DNA of 64,000 bases, taken from positions 15,644-79,643 of the forward strand of contig DJER01000007.1 of assembly GCA_002431905.1 (NCBI GenBank). Reading direction: 5' to 3'. The stretch comes from Christensenella sp. UBA5893 (GTDB taxonomy: Bacteria > Bacillota > Clostridia > Christensenellales > UBA1242). The notes under the pieces were generated by a model, which saw nothing but the letters and a program-made list of their open reading frames with translations, did no database searches and was not told the DNA's origin. Shown piece by piece: positions 43,221 to 49,473 of this stretch (the first letter of the stretch is position 1; each line of letters starts with the position of its first letter). A program made the translations under genes and the position numbers.

Positions 43221-43673
43221 ATGAAAAAATTTATTGTATTTTGTTTGTTATGTGGTTTTTTGTTTAGTATATCGTTATTTAAAAATGAATACGATTTTTC
43301 AAAAGAAGATAATTTAAGTGTGCAAATTTTTGTTTCGGATCAAAATTATAATCATTTGAATGAATTTGATTATGTTAAAAATGGTGCAGGGGCAATTGTT
43401 TTTTGTGATTATATGCAGTATAAAAAAATAAAAAAGGACTGCAAAAATATTGCCGGAGTAACTTTTATTTTTGATGGAGATGAAAAAACTCTTAATAGAA
43501 TGATAAATGACCTTGGAGTCAAAACAACCGAAAGAACAAGTAGTGATTTTGTTGGGTATACGAACTATTTTGATTCTTCACTAAATATTGATGGAAAAAA
43601 GACAAATGTTCAAGGTTATTTGAGCGAAAATAAGGTATATATTGGATTTCCATTACTGCTTGGAAGTTACTAG
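43221..43673 (+). CDS. Small secreted protein, possibly YwmB-like
   Basis: Function unknown. An N-terminal signal peptide (FIVFCLLCGFLFSISLF) is followed by about 125 exported residues containing IAGVTFIFDGDEKTLNRMINDLGVK, then FVGYTNYFDSSLNIDGKKTNVQGYLSENKVYIGFPLL. The order of a GVxFxFxG stretch and then a Y-x-Y/F-rich stretch recalls YwmB-family proteins, which in Firmicutes lie beside murA, spoIID and spoIIQ. A SpoIIQ-like M23 gene follows 75 bases later, which supports that reading, but the match is weak. Confidence 0.5.
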   Translation: MKKFIVFCLLCGFLFSISLFKNEYDFSKEDNLSVQIFVSDQNYNHLNEFDYVKNGAGAIVFCDYMQYKKIKKDCKNIAGVTFIFDGDEKTLNRMINDLGVKTTERTSSDFVGYTNYFDSSLNIDGKKTNVQGYLSENKVYIGFPLLLGSY

Positions 43674-43748
43674 TTGTTACACTAAAAATTTTTTAACATT
43701 TTATGTATAACATTAAGAAAACTGTCAATAACCTTTGTGGAGGTAAAA

Positions 43749-44333
43749 ATGGAAAATAACGAAAAAGGAAAATTTGTGAGCATTGTGAAAAGATATGGAT
43801 ATTATGTTCTTGCCTTTGTACTAATTTTGGGCATAACATTAAGCGTTGTGTTTACATCAGCCAAGAGACCAAGTCAAGAAGCAAATGTTCCAACAGACAC
43901 ACAACCTATCGTTTTTGGTTTACCAATTTCTTCACCAAGTGTTTTAAAATGGTATAGTGATACTGAACTTATGTATAATGAAACACTCAAACAATGGGAA
44001 AGTCACAAGGGAATTGACTTAATCTCAACAAACCAAGATAATCTTGATGTTTTGGCAGTTCTTGATGGGGTGGTTGCAAATGTGGAAACAAATTACGAGG
44101 GTGGAACTTGTGTTACTATAAATCATAGTAACGGGTTTGTAAGCAAATATTACTCACTTGCTGATGATGTGTGTGTGCAAGCGACAGATAAAATAACAAA
44201 AGGTTCAAAGATTGGGACTATATCACAAACAAGTGCCAACGAATCAAAAATGGGAAATCACTTACACTTTGAACTTTACAAAGATAATCAAAAAGTTGAT
44301 CCTGCAAATTATCTATCATTAGAGAATAAGTAA
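43749..44333 (+). CDS. SpoIIQ-like M23 peptidase-fold protein
   Basis: A membrane-anchored LytM/M23-domain protein of 194 residues. One N-terminal transmembrane helix (about residues 14-32) is followed by an extracellular M23 domain. Its motifs are HKGIDLI (the HxxxD pair), then VATVETNYEGG-like VVANVETNYEGGTCVTINHSNGFVSKYYSL, and GNHLHFELYK with the HxH pair. In spore formers SpoIIQ links forespore and mother-cell membranes. Here it may be a cell-wall endopeptidase; sporulation genes are not otherwise seen. The ATG at 43749 has GTGGAGGT upstream, and a GTG at 43737 lies inside that site. Confidence 0.78.
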   Translation: MENNEKGKFVSIVKRYGYYVLAFVLILGITLSVVFTSAKRPSQEANVPTDTQPIVFGLPISSPSVLKWYSDTELMYNETLKQWESHKGIDLISTNQDNLDVLAVLDGVVANVETNYEGGTCVTINHSNGFVSKYYSLADDVCVQATDKITKGSKIGTISQTSANESKMGNHLHFELYKDNQKVDPANYLSLENK

Positions 44334-44340
44334 AAGAATA

Positions 44341-44371
44341 AAAATGTTATCTAACTATGGTAACATTTTTT
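44341..44371 (+). terminator. Rho-independent terminator
   Basis: AAAATGTTA (44341-44349) pairs with TAACATTTT (44361-44369), followed by T. It closes the chromosomal block before the mobile DNA. Confidence 0.8.
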
Positions 44372-44461
44372 CTTTGATGAAAAGTCAAGAAAATATAGCA
44401 AAAAAATAGAAAAAAATTAAAAAAAGTTAAAGAATTGTGTAAAATGGTTGTTGAAACCATA

Positions 44462-44489
44462 TATTCATACCCTTGCAAGGGTATGAATA
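44462..44489. repeat. Perfect 28-bp palindrome
   Basis: TATTCATACCCTTG is directly followed by its exact reverse complement. A second hairpin (ATGGTT 44444-44449 with AACCAT 44455-44460) abuts it. It lies in a 244-bp gene-free stretch between the SpoIIQ-like gene and the IS30-type transposase. IS30 elements favour palindromic targets. Confidence 0.8.
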
Positions 44490-44577
44490 GGCAAAATTTC
44501 TTTGACTTTTCTTTTTTATGGTATGCAAAAAAGAGTGTGTATCTAACACACTTAAAAAGTGGCTGTATTTTGTTTTG

Positions 44578-45609
44578 CTAGGCTATTGCTTGTAAGTGTT
44601 TCTCAAAGAGTTCAGAAGATGTAGCATAGTTAAATATCTCTCTTGGGTAGTTGTTTACCCAGTCTTCAACTTTTTGTATATCTTGTATAGAATATTTACT
44701 TATGTCAGAGCCTTTTGGAATAAGTCTTCGTATTTCTCTGTTAAGTCATTCGTTCGTGCCCCTTTCACTAGAACAATAAGGGTGACAATAAAAAACTGTT
44801 GTTCGTTTGCCGTGTCCATAAGAAGATTTTTCTATGCCGTGAAAATCTGCAAACTCGCTTCCGTTATCTACTGTAATTGACTTAAATATTTTTTTGAATG
44901 TTTTACCAAATCTTCTTTCTAAGATGTTTAAGCACTTAACAACACTAATTGCTTTTTGATTTTCCATTTTAAAAATTATCTCTTTTCGTGTAAGTCTTTC
45001 GCTTAACACAAGAAGCACGGGCTTTGTTTTACCACAAACACAGTCCATTTCCCAGTGTCCGAATGAATTTCTTTGTTTAATTTCTTTTGGTCGTCTTTCA
45101 ATGCTTGTGCCTTTTGGTGCTCGTTTTATTTTGACTTTCTTGTATTCTTTCTTTCGTTTCTCTAATCTGATATGTGGGAACAAGCCCATTTCAATATATC
45201 TATAAAGAGTAGTTTTGCTTATATTTGTATCAAACTGCATGTTCTTATACTTAATCTCGCCAAGAACTGCACAAGCAGATATTTTGTCTTCCACAACTCT
45301 TTTTTCCATATACTTAACAAAAGCAAAGTCTTTACCAAGTTTAATTGGTCTACCTTTACCAGAGCAAAGCAAGTCGTATCTATCTTGCGACCTTTGGGCT
45401 GAATATCTAATTTGTTTTTTAATTCTGACACCATACCAAAATGTATCTTGTTTTGTGGTATGTTCATAAGCACCCCGTTTTAATTCTCTGTAAATAGTGC
45501 AGAGATGTAAGCCAAGTATTTGGGCAATTTCTTTTTTAGTTTTCTTGGCATTATATAATGTTTCTATTTGTAATCTTTGTGTGAATGTTAAATTTCTTCG
45601 TTTCTTCAT
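44578..45609 (-). pseudogene. IS30-family transposase with an internal TGA
   Basis: Encodes a DDE transposase. The N-terminus has the IS30 helix-turn-helix (FTQRLQIETLYNAKKTKKEIAQILG, then CTIYRELKRG), and the catalytic core shows HWEMDCVCGK and ITVDNGSEF. After the signature ERGTNE a TGA stops the frame at 44746-44748. The same frame then continues without a shift as LNREIRRLIPKGSDISKYS and so on to a TAG at 44578-44580. Relatives read NERLNREIRR here, so CGA to TGA is a likely single-base nonsense change. TGA ends other genes in the window, so recoding is not expected. Clear terminal inverted repeats were not found. It points the same way as the phage genes upstream. Confidence 0.85.
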
Positions 45610-45649
45610 AACTAATTCTCCTTTGTATGTTTTGTCTTATTATACAACT

Positions 45650-45680
45650 AAAAAAACTAGGTCATTAAACAACCTAGTTT
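45650..45680 (-). terminator. Terminator at the end of the phage operon
   Basis: On the minus strand AAACTAGGT (from 45672-45680) pairs with ACCTAGTTT (45654-45662), followed by a T-run. It ends leftward transcription from the 45708 gene before the transposase. Confidence 0.85.
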
Positions 45681-45707
45681 ATAAAGAGAATTATTATTGA
45701 TATTAAA

Positions 45708-45908
45708 TTATTTTGTAAGCAAAGTTAAATAACTGTTTCGTTGTCGCAAAAAAGCATTTTCTTTTGCTAATTGTTCATTTTTAATTTTTTCGCCCATAAT
45801 GAGCCTATTGGAACTTCTTATTTCTTCAATCAATCTATGTTTCAATAATTCTATTTCATTTTCTAGTTGTTTTATATAATCTAATGTATTTGTATTAACT
45901 CTAATCAT
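45708..45908 (-). CDS. Small coiled-coil phage protein
   Basis: Function unknown. A 66-residue, almost wholly helical protein (IKQLENEIELLKHRLIEEIRS ... KIKNEQLAKENAFLRQRNS) with heptad-like Leu/Ile spacing typical of a coiled coil. Its start overlaps the end of the preceding gene by eight bases, so it is translationally coupled. It is the last gene of the phage operon before the terminator at 45650. Confidence 0.7.
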   Translation of the reverse strand: MIRVNTNTLDYIKQLENEIELLKHRLIEEIRSSNRLIMGEKIKNEQLAKENAFLRQRNSYLTLLTK

Positions 45909-46539
45909 TTTTTTGTTTTTTCTCCTTGTTTGATTTTAATTTTTGATATGCTTTTTGCAATTCCCAAACTATGTTTAATAGTTGGTTTTTTGTCTTTGTT
46001 TCAAAATATGAATATTCATATTCTTGTTTTGGATCATAAGCCATTGGAATATCGTCTTCGTTAATAGTTGTATCTTCAATAACTTTTTCGGCTTTGTCAG
46101 AGCCGTCTTTTAATGTTTTAATGTATTCACGAATTTGTTTAACTGTCATAGTTGGTTTTATGAATTGTTTTTTTACAAGTTCGTCTGATGTTTCAGAAGA
46201 TAGAACTAACAATTCAAACAACTTACTAGGTGAAAAGTCTTTGTAATCATTAAGTAAAACATTTGCACCTTGTAAAACAAATCTTTCATAACATTGCTTA
46301 TATCTATTTACTGCTTTTTTATCAAAGCCAAACTTTGCAAGCAACTTGTATGAATTATAATATTCATTGTTTTTTGCTTTGAAATAACTCTTTTTGCAAT
46401 AACTCCAAATATCATATATAGTTTTACAAGTTTGGCAAAAGTTTATCTGATTATCTTCGAAACAATCTTGTAATGCAAGCATTAAAAGATGTAATTCACT
46501 ATCTTCAAAATCTAAATCACTTTTTATAAATTCTTCCAT
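45901..46539 (-). CDS. Hypothetical phage protein
   Basis: Function unknown. A 212-residue soluble, mostly helical protein. The region MTVKQIREYIKTLKDG in the second half looks like a short DNA-binding or adaptor helix pair, and the tail (QLLNIVWELQKAYQKLKSNKEKK) is Lys-rich. TAGGAGAAAAA precedes the ATG. It lies downstream of the small-RNA locus at 46607. A regulatory or replication-accessory role is possible, but nothing proves it. Confidence 0.65.
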   Translation of the reverse strand: MEEFIKSDLDFEDSELHLLMLALQDCFEDNQINFCQTCKTIYDIWSYCKKSYFKAKNNEYYNSYKLLAKFGFDKKAVNRYKQCYERFVLQGANVLLNDYKDFSPSKLFELLVLSSETSDELVKKQFIKPTMTVKQIREYIKTLKDGSDKAEKVIEDTTINEDDIPMAYDPKQEYEYSYFETKTKNQLLNIVWELQKAYQKLKSNKEKKQKND

Positions 46540-46571
46540 TTTTTCTCCTATTAAATTTTTTATTAAAACTA

Positions 46572-46600
46572 TTGATTTTAAGATTATATTGTTATATAAT
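46572..46600 (+). promoter_or_regulatory. SigmaA promoter of a plus-strand small RNA
   Basis: TTGATT (46572-46577), 17 bases, then a perfect TATAAT (46595-46600), pointing against the phage operon. Confidence 0.8.
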
Positions 46601-46606
46601 TACATC

Positions 46607-46709
46607 GAAAGTTGAGTGAAAAGGAATTTATTCCCAATTCGTAATATGTGTTGTAATTTATTTACATTGAACATTCTTTCGGAGAAGATAAGCAATTATC
46701 TTCTTTTTT
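46607..46709 (+). ncRNA. Predicted structured small RNA, phage locus A
   Basis: About 100 nt between a strong promoter and a terminator. CGAAAG at the 5' end (46606-46611) can pair with CTTTCG (46676-46681) to close the molecule. Inside is GGAA-TTTA-TTCC (46623-46634). The 3' hairpin AGAAGATAA/TTATCTTCT with seven T ends it. It holds no open frame with a ribosome site, and its 3' end overlaps the last codons of the 46696 gene on the other strand. Possible roles are antisense control or phage immunity; neither is proved. Confidence 0.65.
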
Positions 46710-47016
46710 TATTGTCATTTGAAATTATGTAATCAATAATACTTTTATCTTTACTGTGTATTCTGTGCTTTTTATATTCAGTTTTACTACGATATGTATT
46801 GTATTTTTGATTTTCAACTTTTGTTTTTACATAACAATCTCTTTTGTCATTTGGGTCAATGTTATAATGCAATTTTTTCTTTTCGGCTTTATCTTTTGAG
46901 TTATGAGTGAAGCCTAAAGATTTTACATATGCTTTCCTTTGTCTGTAAGCATAAGAAACATGTCCGGTTTGTTTATTCATAACAAAGCCCCTAATTTGTT
47001 TAATCTTCTTTGCCAA
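46696..47016 (-). CDS. Small basic phage protein
   Basis: Function unknown. A 106-residue, strongly basic protein. It contains RGFVMNKQTGHVSYAYRQ, a GFTHNSKDK stretch and NIDPNDKRDCYVKTK, then a KKHRIHSKDK tail. Similar basic proteins occur on phages and conjugative elements, and nucleic-acid binding is likely from charge alone. AAAGGAGAAAAT precedes the ATG, and the gene starts 11 bases after rep. Confidence 0.65.
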   Translation of the reverse strand: MAKKIKQIRGFVMNKQTGHVSYAYRQRKAYVKSLGFTHNSKDKAEKKKLHYNIDPNDKRDCYVKTKVENQKYNTYRSKTEYKKHRIHSKDKSIIDYIISNDNKKRR

Positions 47017-47027
47017 TATTTTCTCCT

Positions 47028-48014
47028 TTAAAAAATATTATTTATCTCTTCAATTTCTTTTTGTGATAAAGGAATAAAACCTTTATCAATACAATTTTTG
47101 ACACTATTGTCTTCCCAATATTGCAAAATATTATGTTCTTCATTGTAGTTAGCAAAATCAGCATTTTGAAAATGTGGGTTATTAGACATAATGTCTTTTA
47201 TATTTTTTGGTGTGTCAAAATCTGCACCTATAAGTCTATTTACAATGGTCGGAATATTAAGATTTTTAGAATAAAAAAATCTTTTCTTAAATATCTCTGT
47301 CGACTTTCCTATATCTTTATTTATATACTTTTTAACATAACTATTACATCTTTCACGACTTGCAATTCTTGTTACCGTTGTTAGTCCATATGGAAATGTT
47401 GTTACATTGTATACGGCTAGTCCGTCAGTATCTTGTAATTCATGTTCGCTTTTAGTCCTTTCAAAGAACTCACGGCTTGCTATTTTATTTTTATAGTAAG
47501 CCCACGAACAACAAACTTTTCCAGAATTTACAAGTCCAAGTTGTTTTGGTGTAAGTCCTGCAATAAGCAAATGAAAATGTATACAACCGTCTTCGTGTCT
47601 TTCGAGAACAGTTAGATATTTAAAACTAGGGAATTGGTGTTTTACATTGTTAATATATTTTACATAAGCATTGTAAATTAACTCGTCGTTTGTTCTATCT
47701 ATCTTTTCTTTATCAAAGGTAAGTGTAGCGAACCAATCAAAATCATTCATTTCAAGAAGCATATTCATTAAAATTTTTGTTCTTCTTAGTGAACTTGCAA
47801 GCGAATTTTGAACATCACTTTTTTTATAATAATTAAGTTCGCCGGTTTCCAAATCTAATTTATATCTTATTCCGTCCAAATCGTATGGTCGACTTTTCTT
47901 TTCTGCTTGTTTCTTATTTGATTTAAAATATAAAGAAGTTAAAGTCTTATCTCTAAATATTCTATCTTTTTGAAACAAGTAATAGGCAGTTTTTTGTTCT
48001 TCTTTATCTTTCAT
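47028..48014 (-). CDS. HUH rolling-circle replication initiator (Rep)
   Basis: Nicks the phage double-stranded origin to start rolling-circle replication, the role of M13 pII. The 328 residues show FATLTF near residue 95, the metal-binding HFH (146-148) of the HUH motif within CIHFHLLIAG, and the nicking-Tyr region CNSYVKKYINKDIGK with Tyr residues followed by Lys. The start is the ATG at 48014 with GGGAG five bases upstream. The frame is open to 48089, but that extension would encode through the origin hairpin. The hairpin-rich region lies directly upstream. Confidence 0.88.
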   Translation of the reverse strand: MKDKEEQKTAYYLFQKDRIFRDKTLTSLYFKSNKKQAEKKSRPYDLDGIRYKLDLETGELNYYKKSDVQNSLASSLRRTKILMNMLLEMNDFDWFATLTFDKEKIDRTNDELIYNAYVKYINNVKHQFPSFKYLTVLERHEDGCIHFHLLIAGLTPKQLGLVNSGKVCCSWAYYKNKIASREFFERTKSEHELQDTDGLAVYNVTTFPYGLTTVTRIASRERCNSYVKKYINKDIGKSTEIFKKRFFYSKNLNIPTIVNRLIGADFDTPKNIKDIMSNNPHFQNADFANYNEEHNILQYWEDNSVKNCIDKGFIPLSQKEIEEINNIF

Positions 48015-48044
48015 AAAAACTCCCATTTTATTTTTTATTCCGTT

Positions 48045-48180
48045 GAGTGTTACTATTGTCAAGTAGAGTAACACTCTCGCACGGGGCACGGGTAAACCCT
48101 TGGCCCCAGTGCGAAAATGCTATCGTTAGACTACTTGCTTTCTTTTCTTGGGCTCTGCCCAAACCCGCAAGGAACTAGTC
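48045..48180. other. Hairpin-rich phage origin/packaging region
   Basis: Four hairpins in 136 bp, GC-rich against AT-rich surroundings. GAGTGTTACT pairs with AGTAACACTC (48045-48054/48067-48076). CGCACGGGGC pairs with GCCCC-A-GTGCG around an inner GGGT/ACCC (48078-48113). TTGGGC pairs with GCCCAA (48148-48153/48157-48162). CAAGG pairs with CCTTG around ACTAGT (48168-48185). It lies between the 141-residue gene and rep, as the M13 intergenic region lies before gene II. A TTGACA for rep (48057-48062, minus strand) sits in the first loop. Confidence 0.75.
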
Positions 48181-48230
48181 CCTTGACCCGTTTATCACTC
48201 GCCGTTAGGCAACCAAACCCCGAAACAATG

Positions 48231-48656
48231 TTATTGTTCGTGGTTTGTGTCGCAAGAGTTTAGTTCGCTTGTGCCATTGTCAAGGGCAGAAGTGCTATCG
48301 CACTCGTTGATTTTTTGTTCCAAAAAATAATCTGCTTTTTCCTTGACAATTTCACTTCGCTTTTTGTGTGAAAACAACTTTTTGAAGAATAAAGCAAGTT
48401 TGTTTTTTGGTTTGTCTTTGGTTGCTTTTTCTTCTTGTGTTTTCAGTTTTAATTTTCGTTTTAAGTCTTTCTGATACTTGTAGTCTTCTTTGTCTATCTT
48501 ACGAAAGGCTTTTTTCATATTCTTGTAAATGTATTTATGTATTTTATTATTAAACTTTTCTGGAACATAGTCGGCAGTGTCTAGGGTGTGAGAAAAGGTT
48601 TCATAATACTTGTCTAGGGTTTTGTTTATAAGTTTGTTTTTATTAAAATTTATCAA
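48231..48656 (-). CDS. Hypothetical charged phage protein
   Basis: Function unknown. A 141-residue, Lys/Asp/Glu-rich soluble protein with long helices (DKYYETFSHTLDTADYV ... KKAFRKIDKEDYKYQKDLKRKLKLK) and a low-complexity C-terminus. No transmembrane segment is present. Its start overlaps the stop of the Zot-type gene by four bases (ATGA), so the two are coupled. The position matches the small genes next to gene I in other filamentous phages. Confidence 0.65.
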   Translation of the reverse strand: MINFNKNKLINKTLDKYYETFSHTLDTADYVPEKFNNKIHKYIYKNMKKAFRKIDKEDYKYQKDLKRKLKLKTQEEKATKDKPKNKLALFFKKLFSHKKRSEIVKEKADYFLEQKINECDSTSALDNGTSELNSCDTNHEQ

Positions 48657-49471
48657 CTTGCTTTTCTCCTTTGATAATAATTTTCGGGCAATTCGTCGTC
48701 CATTTCTTGTAAATATTGTTTATAGCCTTGCAATGTTTCTTCCGTGTCTTTGCTTTCGTTGTAGTCTATGTCTTCGTCAAAGTGGTTTTCATAAAACTTT
48801 GGCTTACAATTTTGACTATCATAACACTCAAATACATTGTAGTTTGCTGTTACTGTTTCTTCGGTATAGCACTCTTTATCTTTCTTGCCACTTGCCATAT
48901 ATCTGTCAAATAGGCTACTGTTTTCAATCTTTCTAATTTTCCAAGTCAAACTTTTAACTTTGCTATATTCGTCATAATCTATATTAAGTTTTACAATTTC
49001 AATAAACTGTGCTAGTTCTCGAATATTCACATCAATTAGCATTGGTCTTTGTGTGTCTAGGAATATGTCCAAATTGTTATGCCCGTGTTGTTCATACCAA
49101 CGACTTTGCCATTCGGGGAAATACATTGACATACGGCTATTCAAATACTTTTGGACTTCCGTTATGCCGATACATTCATAGGGTAAGTTGAAGTGTGTTT
49201 TTACAAACTTATTTGCAAAGCCTAGTCTATATGGGTTTATTCTACGGCTAAATCTTGGACTATACCCAAACTTTTTAAATTTGCAGTCATAGTTGGATGA
49301 AACACAATGTAAGGGTATAGTCTTAATATTTGTAAAGCCGTTTTGCACTTTGCTTGATAATTCTGCTTGCATTTGTCTATTTCGTTGTCTATTGAATGCT
49401 TGGACATTAAGACAATGCGTCATAAAGCAAGTTTTACCAGTTCGTGGTGGTGCAAAAATTATGGTTATCAT
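48653..49471 (-). CDS. Zot-type (pI-like) virion assembly ATPase
   Basis: Drives extrusion of the phage through the host envelope, by analogy with pI of M13. The 272 residues start with MITIIFAPPRTGKTCF, a Walker A of the Zot/FtsK-HerA type. GITEVQKYLNSRMSMYFPEW and HGHNNLDIFLDTQRPMLID give the conserved Walker B/sensor region of Zot proteins, where Asp and Gln-Arg-Pro are typical. No C-terminal transmembrane helix is obvious, unlike M13 pI. It starts two bases after the adsorption-type gene. Confidence 0.82.
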   Translation of the reverse strand: MITIIFAPPRTGKTCFMTHCLNVQAFNRQRNRQMQAELSSKVQNGFTNIKTIPLHCVSSNYDCKFKKFGYSPRFSRRINPYRLGFANKFVKTHFNLPYECIGITEVQKYLNSRMSMYFPEWQSRWYEQHGHNNLDIFLDTQRPMLIDVNIRELAQFIEIVKLNIDYDEYSKVKSLTWKIRKIENSSLFDRYMASGKKDKECYTEETVTANYNVFECYDSQNCKPKFYENHFDEDIDYNESKDTEETLQGYKQYLQEMDDELPENYYQRRKAS

Positions 49472-49473
49472 AT

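Noticed and set aside
44341..44577. A copy of the tRNA-Asn 3' end marking a left attachment site for the prophage
   Set aside because: No stretch of the tRNA or its terminator occurs there, so the prophage was not inserted by the tRNA-targeted integrase in a simple way.
44746..44748. TGA read as an amino acid in the transposase (alternative genetic code or recoding)
   Set aside because: TGA ends mfd and other genes in the window, so a nonsense mutation is simpler.
48015..48089. Longer start for Rep
   Set aside because: It would place coding sequence inside the origin hairpin, and the ATG at 48014 has a good ribosome site.
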